A stretch of 64,000 bases of DNA from UBA9715 sp964553375. GTDB taxonomy: Bacteria > Actinomycetota > Coriobacteriia > Coriobacteriales > Eggerthellaceae. The notes below the pieces were generated by a model. The model did not search any database and was not told the DNA's origin. It worked only from the letters and a program-made list of their open reading frames with translations. The stretch covers positions 1 to 64,000 of the forward strand of contig CAZKKN010000002.1 of the NCBI GenBank assembly GCA_964553375.1. Reading direction: 5' to 3'. This document shows, in pieces, positions 17,886 to 26,714 of the stretch (position 1 is the first letter of the stretch; every line of letters begins with the position of its first letter). The position numbers and the translations under genes were made by a program.

Positions 17886-18179
17886 ATGATTTGCACTGAA
17901 TGCGGAGCGACCATCCCTTCCGGTCAGGCCTGCTGCCCCGAATGCGGCAATGAGCTTTCGGGTATCGCCTTGGAAACAGACGGCCAAACCCTCTTGGATC
18001 CCGCAGAGGCCAAGACCGACCGCACGAAGACCCGCCGCCTCATCGCCGTCATAGCCTTCTTGGTCATCATCGCCACAGCCATCACCTTCGCTTTGATCAA
18101 TGTCTTGGAATTCACGAAAGACGCCGATACCACCTATTTCTCCGATATCCCCGGTATAGTGGAAGAGGCCGCTGAATAA
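17886..18179 (+). CDS. Small zinc-ribbon membrane protein
   Basis: This 97-residue protein has an N-terminal zinc ribbon (CTECG...CPECG, residues 3-21), a charged linker, one transmembrane helix (about residues 52-73, IAVIAFLVIIATAITFALI) and a short outer tail. It starts at ATG 17886 without a clear Shine-Dalgarno. A TATACT hexamer at 17786-17791 might be a -10 element. The function is unknown. The same architecture (zinc ribbon then membrane helix) recurs in the PASTA protein at 46.3 kb. Confidence 0.7.
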   Translation: MICTECGATIPSGQACCPECGNELSGIALETDGQTLLDPAEAKTDRTKTRRLIAVIAFLVIIATAITFALINVLEFTKDADTTYFSDIPGIVEEAAE

Positions 18180-18190
18180 AGTCGCTCCTT

Positions 18191-18212
18191 AGCGCTGGAA
18201 TGCGGCGCTTTT
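18191..18212 (+). terminator. Weak hairpin terminator
   Basis: AGCGC / GCGCT form a 5-bp stem with a 9-base loop followed by TTT, 12 bases after the zinc-ribbon gene. It is short, so the call is tentative. Confidence 0.4.
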
Positions 18213-18253
18213 CGCATCGGTTTGGATTTCTCGCTTCGAAACACATTGTTAAC

Positions 18254-18281
18254 TTGAAATGCCTGTGAGTTTTGCTATGCT
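18254..18281 (+). promoter_or_regulatory. Probable promoter of the pyr operon
   Basis: TTGAAA (18254-18259), a 16-base spacer and TATGCT (18276-18281) predict transcription from about 18288. That is exactly where the PyrR-binding sequence begins. Confidence 0.65.
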
Positions 18282-18286
18282 TCAAC

Positions 18287-18400
18287 CAGTCCTTTAAGAC
18301 GGTACAGAGAGACCGGCAAGGCTAAGATATGGCACAGCGAATGCCTGAGATTCCTTTGAAGCCATGGAGCCTTTGCCGCGCGCAGAGGCTCTTTCTCTAT
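18287..18400 (+). promoter_or_regulatory. PyrR-responsive attenuator (binding loop, antiterminator, terminator)
   Basis: 18287-18321 carries the conserved PyrR-binding pattern: AGTCCTTTAAGACGG, then ACAGAGAGACCGGCAAGG. Downstream, GAGCCTTTGC (18367-18376) and GCAGAGGCTC (18382-18391) form a 10-pair stem (one G-T) with a 5-base loop, followed by TTTCTCTAT: an intrinsic terminator. GGCAAGGCT (18315-18323), in the 3' part of the PyrR site, can instead pair with AGCCTTTGCC (18368-18377) with one bulged base. That gives an antiterminator. This is the classic arrangement in which UMP-bound PyrR stabilises its own loop and lets the terminator form. Confidence 0.85.
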
Positions 18401-18464
18401 CCGGGCACATCCCGGTTCTGCGCTGTACCCCGCCGGCCTTTCGGGGCAAGAAGAAAGGGGCACT

Positions 18465-19052
18465 ATGACAAAGCCCGCTCAGACTGAAAGCGTGGTGATG
18501 GATGGCGCGGCCATAGACCGCTCCCTCAAGCGCATCGCCCACGAGATCCTGGAGAAGAATAAAGGCACCGGAAACATCGCCTTGGTGGGAATCGTGACCC
18601 GCGGGGATGTGCTTGCCCAGCGCCTTCAGCGTCTCATCGCCTCCATCGAGGGCACCGAGGTGCCGCTCGGGCGCTTGGACATCAGCTTCTACCGCGACGA
18701 CTTCGCCATCCACCTTTCCCCAGAAGTGCTCTCCACCGATATCCTCTTCTCGCTTGATGGCAAGGACGTGGTGCTCGTGGATGACGTTCTCTACACCGGC
18801 CGCACCATCCGAGCGGCCCTGGATGCGCTCATGGACCTCGGCCGTCCCCGCACCGTGCAGTTGGCGGTGCTGGTCGACCGCGGGCATCGGGAACTGCCCA
18901 TCCGAGCCGACTACGTGGGGAAGAACGTCCCCTCAGCGGCCGACCAGAACGTCCGGGTGCTCCTGGAGGAAACCGATGGGCGCTCCGAAGTGGAGATATC
19001 CGCCATAGCCGCCGGCAAGCGCGCGGGCAGCGCGCCTTTGGGAGGGGAGTAG
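18465..19052 (+). CDS. pyrR: Bifunctional pyr operon RNA-binding regulator / uracil phosphoribosyltransferase
   Basis: This 195-residue PRTase-fold protein binds pyr leader RNA and in many species also converts uracil plus PRPP to UMP. LDISFYRDDFA and the PRPP loop VVLVDDVLYTGRTIRAALDAL (about residues 102-122) are characteristic. The C-terminus is about 15 residues longer than in Bacillus PyrR. ATG 18465 follows AAAGGGG. It is the first gene of the pyr operon and lies directly behind its own attenuator, so it should regulate itself. Confidence 0.95.
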   Translation: MTKPAQTESVVMDGAAIDRSLKRIAHEILEKNKGTGNIALVGIVTRGDVLAQRLQRLIASIEGTEVPLGRLDISFYRDDFAIHLSPEVLSTDILFSLDGKDVVLVDDVLYTGRTIRAALDALMDLGRPRTVQLAVLVDRGHRELPIRADYVGKNVPSAADQNVRVLLEETDGRSEVEISAIAAGKRAGSAPLGGE

Positions 19053-19054
19053 CC

Positions 19055-19999
19055 ATGGCTTTCGCCCACAAACACCTCATCGACCTTCGCCAATACAGCG
19101 CCCAAGACATAAACCTCATCCTGGATACAGCCGAGCGCTTCCGAGCAGTGAACGAACGGCGCATAAAGAAGGTGCCGCTTTTGAAGGGCTATACCGTGGT
19201 GAACATGTTCAACGAGCCCTCCACACGTACCCGCTCCTCCTTCGAGATAGCCGAGAAGCGCCTCTCCTGCGATACGCTGAACTTCGGCGGCAGCGCCACC
19301 TCCACCGTGAAAGGGGAGAGCCTCGATGACACGGTGGAGACCCTCTGCGCCTACAAGATCGACCTCATCGTCGTGCGCGACGCACATGCGGGAGCACCCC
19401 ATAAGGTGGCGACGAAATCCGGCGTGAGCGTGATCGATGCCGGGGATGGCAAACACCAGCATCCCACCCAGGCGCTCTTGGACCTCTACACCATCCGCCA
19501 GACCAAGGGAAGCCTGCAGGGTCTCTCCGTAGGTATCGTGGGCGACATCAATCACTCACGCGTATGCGGCTCCTTGGTACCTGCACTGAAGACCATGGGC
19601 GCCCAGGTGACCCTCATTGCCCCTCAAACGCTCCTACCAGCGGCTCCTGAGGCCTTAGGTGCCGACCGCGTTACCGCGAATCTCGATGAGGCCCTGCCGG
19701 AGTTGGACGTGGTCTACCTGCTGCGCATCCAGCAGGAGCGCCTGGAAGGAGCCCCTTTCCCCAGCCTGCGAGAATACTCCATGCTCTATGGCATGAACGA
19801 GCAGCGGGAGAAGCTCATGCGCCCAGATGCCATCATCTGCCACCCCGGGCCTTTGAACCGCGGTGTGGAGGTGGATGCCTTCATCGCCGATCACCCGGAG
19901 CGCTCTGTGATCCTTGACCAAGTCTATGCCGGCGTGCTCGTGCGCATGGCCGCCCTGTACCTACTGCTAGGAGGAACCGAAGATGGCTTTGATGCTTAA
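19055..19999 (+). CDS. pyrB: Aspartate carbamoyltransferase catalytic subunit
   Basis: This 314-residue enzyme makes carbamoyl-aspartate, the first committed pyrimidine step. EPSTRTRSSFE is the carbamoyl-phosphate-binding motif and HPGPLNRGVE closes the active site. No regulatory chain (pyrI) is nearby, as expected where PyrR controls expression. It starts 2 bases after pyrR behind GGGAGGGGAG and overlaps pyrC by 17 bases. Confidence 0.96.
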   Translation: MAFAHKHLIDLRQYSAQDINLILDTAERFRAVNERRIKKVPLLKGYTVVNMFNEPSTRTRSSFEIAEKRLSCDTLNFGGSATSTVKGESLDDTVETLCAYKIDLIVVRDAHAGAPHKVATKSGVSVIDAGDGKHQHPTQALLDLYTIRQTKGSLQGLSVGIVGDINHSRVCGSLVPALKTMGAQVTLIAPQTLLPAAPEALGADRVTANLDEALPELDVVYLLRIQQERLEGAPFPSLREYSMLYGMNEQREKLMRPDAIICHPGPLNRGVEVDAFIADHPERSVILDQVYAGVLVRMAALYLLLGGTEDGFDA

Positions 20000-21290
20000 G
20001 AACGCCCGGCTCATCGACCCCCAGGTGGGCCTCGATGAGGTCAGCGATATCCTGGTGCGCGATGGGCGCATCGTGGCTGTGGGCCACAACCTGGAGATGC
20101 CCAAAGGCGTGGAGCGCGACCTCAGCGGCAAAGTGCTCATGCCCGGCTTCGTCGACCTCCATGTGCATTTGCGCGACCCGGGCCTGGAATACAAAGAGGA
20201 TATAGAGACCGGCAGCGCCGCAGCGGCCCACGGCGGATTCACCGACATCTGCTGCATGCCGAACACAAGCCCTATCATCGATACCGGAGCCATGGTGGAG
20301 TATGTGACTTCCCGCGCCGCCCAGGTGGGCCATTGCCGCGTCCATGTGGCGGGAGCCTGCACCAAGAATGAGGCAGGGGAGGCCTTAGCGGAGATGGGGG
20401 ATATGGTCGCCTGCGGTGCCGTGGCCTTCTCCGATGACGGCCGCGGCGTGCAGAAGGCGGGCATGATGCGCCGGGTCATGGACTATGGGGCCCAATTCGG
20501 CAAAACGGTGATGAGCCATTGCCAAGACGAGAGCCTGGTGGGCAAGGGTCAGGTGAACGAGGGGCCTGTTTCCACGCGTTTAGGATTGGCCGGTTGGCCC
20601 GCTTTGGGCGAGGAGCTTCAGATCGCCCGGGATATAGAGCTCTCGGGGCTCACCGGCTGCCCCATCCACATCCAGCATCTCACCACCGCTCATGGCCTCG
20701 ATCTGGTGCGTGAAGGGAGAAAGCACGGGATAAACGTGACCTGCGAGGTCACGCCGCATCACATGTTCCTCTGCGATGAGGACATCGATGAGACATACAA
20801 CACGAATCTGAAGGTCAACCCACCGCTTCGCTCCAAGGATGACGCCCAGGCGGTCATAGACGCTGTGGTCGATGGCACCGTGGATTGCATCGTGACCGAC
20901 CACGCCCCTCACGCCGACTACGAGAAAGCCCGGGAATTCGAGCTCGCTCCCTTCGGCATGACGGGCATCGAGACGAGCATCGGGCTGGTTTTGGATAAGC
21001 TGGTGCGCCCGGGAGTGATCTCTTGGCAGCGCATGGTGGAACTCATGAGCATCAACCCCCGGCGCATATTGGGGCTTGACCCGGTCACCTTGGCCGAGGG
21101 CAGCCGTGCGGACTTCACCATCGTGGACCCAGAGCTTTCCTGGACGGTGACTGAAGGGGAATTCCTCTCCAAAGCAAACAACAGCGGCTTTTTGGGATGG
21201 CGGATCACCGGGCGGCCCACCGACGTGTATCTCGGCGGTTATGCCACCATGGAAGATGGCCGTCTCACCGACGAGAAGATCCATCTTTAG
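19983..21290 (+). CDS. pyrC: Dihydroorotase
   Basis: This 435-residue class I dihydroorotase cyclises carbamoyl-aspartate. DLHVHLRDPG gives the HxH metal ligands near residue 60, and VTDHAPH near residue 305 gives the catalytic Asp. AGGAGGAAC lies before ATG 19983, inside the 3' end of pyrB. It is a full-length, probably active enzyme rather than a pseudo-dihydroorotase, because all metal ligands appear present. Confidence 0.95.
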   Translation: MALMLKNARLIDPQVGLDEVSDILVRDGRIVAVGHNLEMPKGVERDLSGKVLMPGFVDLHVHLRDPGLEYKEDIETGSAAAAHGGFTDICCMPNTSPIIDTGAMVEYVTSRAAQVGHCRVHVAGACTKNEAGEALAEMGDMVACGAVAFSDDGRGVQKAGMMRRVMDYGAQFGKTVMSHCQDESLVGKGQVNEGPVSTRLGLAGWPALGEELQIARDIELSGLTGCPIHIQHLTTAHGLDLVREGRKHGINVTCEVTPHHMFLCDEDIDETYNTNLKVNPPLRSKDDAQAVIDAVVDGTVDCIVTDHAPHADYEKAREFELAPFGMTGIETSIGLVLDKLVRPGVISWQRMVELMSINPRRILGLDPVTLAEGSRADFTIVDPELSWTVTEGEFLSKANNSGFLGWRITGRPTDVYLGGYATMEDGRLTDEKIHL

Positions 21291-21298
21291 GACGCGCC

Positions 21299-22624
21299 AT
21301 GGATGACCTTCTCCAACGACTCCAGCAGGTTACGACCAAAGGGGAAGCCGAACCGGCTTTGCTCATGCTTGAGGATGGCATGGCTTTCGAGGGCATTTCC
21401 TGCGGGGCACCCGGAAAGGTCTTCGGCGAGATCTGCTTCAACACCTCGCTTGAGGGTTATCTGGAGGTGATCACCGACCCTTCCTATGCCGGTCAGATCG
21501 TCACCATGACCTATCCGCAGATCGGCAACTATGGCGTGAACCCTGCTGACGCCCAAGCAGCCCATCCCGCCTTGCGCGGCCTGGTGGTGCGCGACCTGTG
21601 CCGCACCCCCTCCAATTGGAGAAGCGAGATGCCCCTTCATCGTTATCTGGTTCAGGAGGGCGTGGTGGCCCTGGAGGGCATTGACACCCGCGCCCTGGTA
21701 CGCCACATCCGCGAATTCGGTGCCATGAAAGCAGGTATCGTCACCGGTCCCTGTGACGCTGAGGCGTTCCTTGCTGAAGTCAAGGCTTCGACGCCCCTCC
21801 GGGGGCAAAACCTCGTTCAAGGTGTTTCCTCACCGGCACCTTGGGCCTTTGAAGGTGATTCCCGTGCGCAAAGCCGCAGCTTCGCCACAACGCCGAACCT
21901 CGAGCCGACCCACAAGGTCATAGCCTACGATTGCGGGGTGAAGCGCTCCATCCTGGAAGGGCTCGCCCACTCCGGATGCGCCATCGAGGTGGTTCCCTGG
22001 GATACCCCTGCCGCAGACGTCCTCGCCCGCAACCCCGAGGGGGTCTTCCTCTCCAACGGCCCCGGGGATCCGGATGCCGTGGAGGCGACCTATGAGCAGG
22101 TGGGCGCCCTTTTGGGTCGCGTCCCGCTTTTCGGCATCTGCCTGGGGCATCAGATGATCTGCAAAGCCGCTGGCGGTGACATGGAGAAACTCAAATACGG
22201 CCATCGGGGCGGCAATCACCCCGTGGCTAACCTCCTCACGGGCAAGGTGGAGATCACCGCCCAAAACCATGGCTTCAACCTGGTCTTTCCCAGCTTGGGC
22301 CCGCTCATTCCCGAGCTATCAGGGGGCTTTGACGTTCACGAAGACGATCTGCGTCTTTGGGTGGAGCGCGGCATCGCTCCGGTAGTGGGCAACGAACGCT
22401 TCGGCCCGGTGCGGCTCACCCATGTGAACTTGAACGATGGCACCGCAGAGGGAATCGAGTTCCTCCAGATTCCCTGCTTCAGCGTGCAATACCACCCCGA
22501 AGCCAACCCGGGCCCCACCGATTCCCATTATCTGTTCACGGCGTTTTCTCGGCTCATGGATGGAAAGAAAGACTACTTGTCCATCCCGATACCTGATGAC
22601 CGGCTTCAAGGATGGAGGTTCTGA
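21299..22624 (+). CDS. carA: Carbamoyl-phosphate synthase small (glutaminase) subunit
   Basis: From ATG 21299 the product is 441 residues. CarA supplies ammonia from glutamine to CarB. The N-terminal CPSase domain (ALLMLEDGMAFEG...GEICFNTSLEGYLEVITDPSYAGQIV) is followed by a class I amidotransferase domain with nucleophile Cys in FGICLGHQ and the His-Glu pair in QYHPEANPGP. The protein is longer than the usual 360-380 residues, with extra N-terminal and linker sequence. An in-frame ORF extends further upstream, but that part is out-of-frame pyrC sequence. Its stop is one base before the carB start. Confidence 0.95.
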   Translation: MDDLLQRLQQVTTKGEAEPALLMLEDGMAFEGISCGAPGKVFGEICFNTSLEGYLEVITDPSYAGQIVTMTYPQIGNYGVNPADAQAAHPALRGLVVRDLCRTPSNWRSEMPLHRYLVQEGVVALEGIDTRALVRHIREFGAMKAGIVTGPCDAEAFLAEVKASTPLRGQNLVQGVSSPAPWAFEGDSRAQSRSFATTPNLEPTHKVIAYDCGVKRSILEGLAHSGCAIEVVPWDTPAADVLARNPEGVFLSNGPGDPDAVEATYEQVGALLGRVPLFGICLGHQMICKAAGGDMEKLKYGHRGGNHPVANLLTGKVEITAQNHGFNLVFPSLGPLIPELSGGFDVHEDDLRLWVERGIAPVVGNERFGPVRLTHVNLNDGTAEGIEFLQIPCFSVQYHPEANPGPTDSHYLFTAFSRLMDGKKDYLSIPIPDDRLQGWRF

Positions 22625-22625
22625 G

Positions 22626-25600
22626 GTGCCCAAACGCGATGACCTGAAAACCATCCTCATCATCGGCAGCGGCCCCATCGTCATAGGCCAAGCCTGTGAA
22701 TTCGACTATTCCGGCGCCCAAGCCTGCAAAGTGCTTCAGGAAGAGGGCTACCGCGTGGTGCTCGTGAACAGCAACCCGGCCACTATCATGACCGACCCCG
22801 GCCTGGCAGCGCGCACCTATATCGAGCCCATCACCCGCGAGTTTCTGGAGAAGGTCATCATCCAGGAGCGCCCCGACGCCATCCTGCCCACCCTGGGTGG
22901 ACAAACCGGGCTCAACGCCGCCGTGGAACTGGCTGAGGCGGGTGTGCTTGAGACCTACGGCGTGGAGATGATCGGCTGCGATCTGGCAGCCATCCAACGA
23001 GGCGAGGATCGCAAGCTCTTCAACGAATGCATGGAGGAGCTGGGCCTGCAAACCGCGCGCAGCGGCTATGCCTATTCCGTGGAAGACGCCCTGGCCATCG
23101 TGGCCCAGGTGGGCTATCCTGCGGTCATACGCCCTTCCTTCACCCTTGGAGGCGCTGGTGGCGGCATCGCACGCACCGAAGAGGAGCTGCGAACCACCGT
23201 GGCCCAGGGCATCGAACTCTCCCCGGTCGGCGAGGTGCTTGTGGAAGAGAGCATCGAAGGCTGGAAAGAATTCGAGATGGAGGTCATGCGCGACAGGGAG
23301 GGCAATGGCATAGTCATCTGCTCCATCGAGAACCTGGACCCCATGGGGGTGCATACCGGCGACTCCATCACGGTGGCTCCCGCTCAGACCTTAAGCGACA
23401 TCGAATACCAGCGCATGCGCGTGGCCTCGCTGGCGGTGCTGGAGAAGATCGGTGTGGAGACTGGCGGCTCAAACGTGCAGTTCGCCGTGAACCCCGAAGA
23501 CGGCCGCATGGTGATCATCGAGATGAACCCAAGGGTTTCGCGCTCTTCGGCTTTGGCCTCCAAGGCAACGGGTTTCCCTATAGCCAAGGCCGCGGCGCGC
23601 CTGGCGGTGGGCTACACCCTGGACGAGATCGTAAACGACATCACCGGAGCCACCCCCGCCTGCTTCGAGCCGAGCATCGATTACTGCGTTGTGAAGGTGC
23701 CGCGCTTCGACTTCGAGAAGTTCAAAGGCACCGATGCCACGCTTTCCACGCGCATGAAGGCCGTAGGCGAGGTCATGGCCATCGGACGCACCTTCGAGGA
23801 GGCTTTAGGCAAAGCGCTGCGCTCTTTAGAGGACGGCCGCAGCGGCCTGGGAGCCGATGGGCATCGCACCTTCTCCTCCGTCAAGGAGGATTACCGGCCG
23901 CTGCTTGCCCGACCCACCTCCGGGCGCATCATATATATAGGCTGCGCGTTGCGCCACGGCTGGAGCGCAGCGGAGATCCACGAGGTCACCGGCATCGACC
24001 GCTTCTTCCTCGACCGCATGGCTGATATCATCGCCATCCAAGAGGAACTGCGGGGCAGAAACCTCGATGAGCTCAGCGCCCCTGCGTTGCTCCTAGCCAA
24101 ACGGGCCGGTCTCTCCGATGCGCAGATCGCCCATCTGGTGGGCAGCCAGGAACTCCTCGTGCGCACGCGGCGCAAGGCCCTAGGCGTGGTGCCCGCCTTC
24201 AAAACGGTGGATACCTGTGCGGCGGAATTCCCCTGCCTGACCCAGTACCATTACAAGACTTACGATGCGGCGGAAAACGAATGCGCTGATGCAACGTGCG
24301 AAAAGCAGAAGGTGATGATCCTCGGCGCCGGCCCCAATCGCATCGGCCAGGGCATCGAATTCGATTACTGCTGCGTCCATGCAAGCTATGCCCTGCGAGA
24401 TGCGGGATACGAGACCATCATGGTGAACTGCAACCCGGAGACGGTCTCCACCGACTACGACACCTCCGATAAACTCTATTTCGAACCGCTGACCTTCGAA
24501 GATGTCATGGATGTCATCGATTGCGAAAAGCCCAGCGGCGTCATCGTCACCTTGGGCGGACAGACCCCCTTGAAGCTCGCTCGAAGCTTGGCTGAAGCCG
24601 GCGTGCCTATCTTGGGAACCCAACCCGAGGCCATAGACGAGGCTGAGGACCGCAATCGCTTCTCTCGCATCCTCGATGAGCTGGGCATCGAATACCCGCC
24701 TGCCGGCGAGGCCTCCTCCTTCGATGAAGCGCTCGCCGTGGCCCGGCGCATCGGCTATCCGCTCCTGGTGCGTCCGAGCTATGTGCTGGGCGGCCGCGGC
24801 ATGGCCATCGTCTACAACGGCGAGCAGCTCTCTCGCTATATGGAAGAGGCCACGTCCTTAAGCCCTGACCATCCGGTCTATCTTGATAGATTCCTGGAAT
24901 CGGCCATAGAGGTAGACCTCGATTGCATCTGCGATGGTGAGGAAGTGCTCATTGGCGGCGTGCTGGAGCATATCGAGGAAGCAGGCATACATTCGGGTGA
25001 CTCGGCCTGCTGCATCCCGCCGTTTTCCCTGTCCGATGCCTTAGTGGACTCCCTGGAAGATATCGCACGGCGTTTGGCCCTGCGCTTAGGGGTTGTGGGG
25101 CTCCTGAACATACAGTTCGCCATAAAAGACCAGGTGATCTATTGCATCGAGGCCAACCCCCGGGCCAGTCGCACCGTGCCGTTCATCTCCAAAGCCACCG
25201 GCGTGCCCTTGGCGAAGATCGCATCTTTGGTCATGGCAGGTCAGAAGCTCTCCCGGATGAACCTCGCCGCCGATTACCGCAACCTCGACCACTTCGCTGT
25301 GAAGGAGGCCGTCATGCCCTTCGGCCGCTTCCCGGGAAGCGATGTGGTGCTGGGGCCGGAGATGAAATCCACTGGCGAGGTCATGGGCTTGGGACCCACA
25401 TTCCCCGCGGCTTACGCCAAAAGCCAGCTTGCCATCAGCTATGAGCTTCCCAGCGGCGGCACGGTATTCATCAGCGTGGCCGACAAGGATAAGCGCGCCA
25501 TCATCTCCATCGCTCGGGACTTCGAGCGCCTGGGGTTCCAAGTTGCCTCTACAGGCGGTACCGCAAAGGCCCTACAGGCGAGCGGCATCCGCTGCAAGGT

Positions 25601-25862
25601 GGTGAACAAGGTCTCCGAACCTTCACCCAACATCGGCGACCTCATAGCCCAAGGAGAGGTGGCGCTGCTCATCAACACGCCTTTCGGCAATGGCTCACGT
25701 GGCGACGGATACACCTTGCGCTTGGCGGCGGTGCGCTGCGGTGTGCCTTACGCCACCACCATTGCCGCAGCACAAGCCCTTGCCGCAGCCATGGAGGTCC
25801 GCCAGCGCGAGACCCTGGGCGTCCTTGCGCTACAGGATTTCAGCCCCGCCTTCTCCCTCTGA
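22626..25862 (+). CDS. carB: Carbamoyl-phosphate synthase large subunit
   Basis: From GTG 22626 the product is 1078 residues. CarB makes carbamoyl phosphate from bicarbonate, ammonia and 2 ATP. It shows the expected internal duplication: an N-terminal ATP-grasp half beginning IGSGPIVIGQACEFDYSGAQ and a second half beginning LGAGPNRIGQGIEFDYCCVHA (about residue 563). An MGS-like allosteric domain follows after about residue 940 (DKDKRAIISIARDFERLGF). The gene frame stays open far into carA, but GTG 22626, one base after the carA stop, matches family starts. Confidence 0.96.
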   Translation: MPKRDDLKTILIIGSGPIVIGQACEFDYSGAQACKVLQEEGYRVVLVNSNPATIMTDPGLAARTYIEPITREFLEKVIIQERPDAILPTLGGQTGLNAAVELAEAGVLETYGVEMIGCDLAAIQRGEDRKLFNECMEELGLQTARSGYAYSVEDALAIVAQVGYPAVIRPSFTLGGAGGGIARTEEELRTTVAQGIELSPVGEVLVEESIEGWKEFEMEVMRDREGNGIVICSIENLDPMGVHTGDSITVAPAQTLSDIEYQRMRVASLAVLEKIGVETGGSNVQFAVNPEDGRMVIIEMNPRVSRSSALASKATGFPIAKAAARLAVGYTLDEIVNDITGATPACFEPSIDYCVVKVPRFDFEKFKGTDATLSTRMKAVGEVMAIGRTFEEALGKALRSLEDGRSGLGADGHRTFSSVKEDYRPLLARPTSGRIIYIGCALRHGWSAAEIHEVTGIDRFFLDRMADIIAIQEELRGRNLDELSAPALLLAKRAGLSDAQIAHLVGSQELLVRTRRKALGVVPAFKTVDTCAAEFPCLTQYHYKTYDAAENECADATCEKQKVMILGAGPNRIGQGIEFDYCCVHASYALRDAGYETIMVNCNPETVSTDYDTSDKLYFEPLTFEDVMDVIDCEKPSGVIVTLGGQTPLKLARSLAEAGVPILGTQPEAIDEAEDRNRFSRILDELGIEYPPAGEASSFDEALAVARRIGYPLLVRPSYVLGGRGMAIVYNGEQLSRYMEEATSLSPDHPVYLDRFLESAIEVDLDCICDGEEVLIGGVLEHIEEAGIHSGDSACCIPPFSLSDALVDSLEDIARRLALRLGVVGLLNIQFAIKDQVIYCIEANPRASRTVPFISKATGVPLAKIASLVMAGQKLSRMNLAADYRNLDHFAVKEAVMPFGRFPGSDVVLGPEMKSTGEVMGLGPTFPAAYAKSQLAISYELPSGGTVFISVADKDKRAIISIARDFERLGFQVASTGGTAKALQASGIRCKVVNKVSEPSPNIGDLIAQGEVALLINTPFGNGSRGDGYTLRLAAVRCGVPYATTIAAAQALAAAMEVRQRETLGVLALQDFSPAFSL

Positions 25863-25901
25863 TACAATCAATCTGTTCGAAACCCCAAAGAAAGGGGCGC
25901 T

Positions 25902-26714
25902 ATGCCACAGGTTTTAGAGGAACAGGCCCGCATCCTCTCCAACGAGCCGGTAGGCCCAGGGCTTTCTCTTATGCGTCTGGATTCGCCGATGATCTCCTCA
26001 TCGGTGCTTCCCGGGCAATTCGTCCACATGAAGCTCCCCGGTAAAGACGAGCATCTGCTGCGTCGGCCGTTCTCCATCTACGATGCGGATCCGACCAACG
26101 GCACCTTGGATATCCTCTACCAGCAAGTGGGGGTTCTCACCCGCTACATGTCTCAGCTTGCCGAAGGGGAGGTAGATCTGCTCGGTCCCATCGGGAGGAG
26201 CTGGTCGGCTGTGGAGCGCACTCAGGAAGGCCGCTGCAGCCACGCCCTCATCGTTGGGGGCGGGGTAGGGGCAGCGCCGCTTTTCCTGCTCACCAAGGCC
26301 TTGGTGGCCCAGGCCATCCCCACCGATGTGATCCTAGGCGCTCAAACGGAAGTCGCCCTGATCTGTCGGGAAAGCTACAGCGGCCTTCTCGCCTGCGAGC
26401 CCAGCTGCTCCACCGATGACGGCTCCTACGGCCGAGCGGGCTTCGCCACATCCCTGGTGGAAGAGCGCCTCGATCAAGGATGCATCGCCGATGGCGCCCC
26501 GTACGATTACGTGGCCGTCTGCGGGCCTGAGCCCCTCATGAAGGTGGTCTCCTCCATAGCTCAGGATCGCGGCGTTTACTGCGAGGTATCCCTTGAGAAG
26601 CGCATGGCCTGCGGCATCGGCGCTTGCCTGTCTTGCGTGGTGGATACCATCCACGGCAAGAAGCGCTCCTGCGTGGATGGCCCCATTTTCCCCAGTAGCG
26701 AGGTGGTGTGGTGA
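25902..26714 (+). CDS. pyrK: Dihydroorotate dehydrogenase electron-transfer subunit
   Basis: This 270-residue iron-sulfur flavoprotein passes electrons between PyrD and NAD+. LRRPFSIYDAD is the FAD-binding segment (near residue 50), VGGGVGAAPLFLL is the nucleotide-binding segment, and CGIGACLSC followed by a further Cys near the C-terminus is the [2Fe-2S] site. It lies 39 bases after carB; TACAAT at 25863-25868 could be a minor internal -10 element. The ribosome-binding context agaaaggggcgctATG is nearly identical to that of pyrR. Confidence 0.93.
   Translation: MPQVLEEQARILSNEPVGPGLSLMRLDSPMISSSVLPGQFVHMKLPGKDEHLLRRPFSIYDADPTNGTLDILYQQVGVLTRYMSQLAEGEVDLLGPIGRSWSAVERTQEGRCSHALIVGGGVGAAPLFLLTKALVAQAIPTDVILGAQTEVALICRESYSGLLACEPSCSTDDGSYGRAGFATSLVEERLDQGCIADGAPYDYVAVCGPEPLMKVVSSIAQDRGVYCEVSLEKRMACGIGACLSCVVDTIHGKKRSCVDGPIFPSSEVVW

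Noticed and set aside
17714..17899. 61-codon frame between the secreted protein and the zinc-ribbon gene
   Set aside because: No ribosome-binding site, no similarity, and it overlaps both neighbours' ends and the possible promoter.
22437..22625. N-terminal extension of carB into carA
   Set aside because: The frame is open but is carA sequence read out of frame; GTG 22626 matches the family start.
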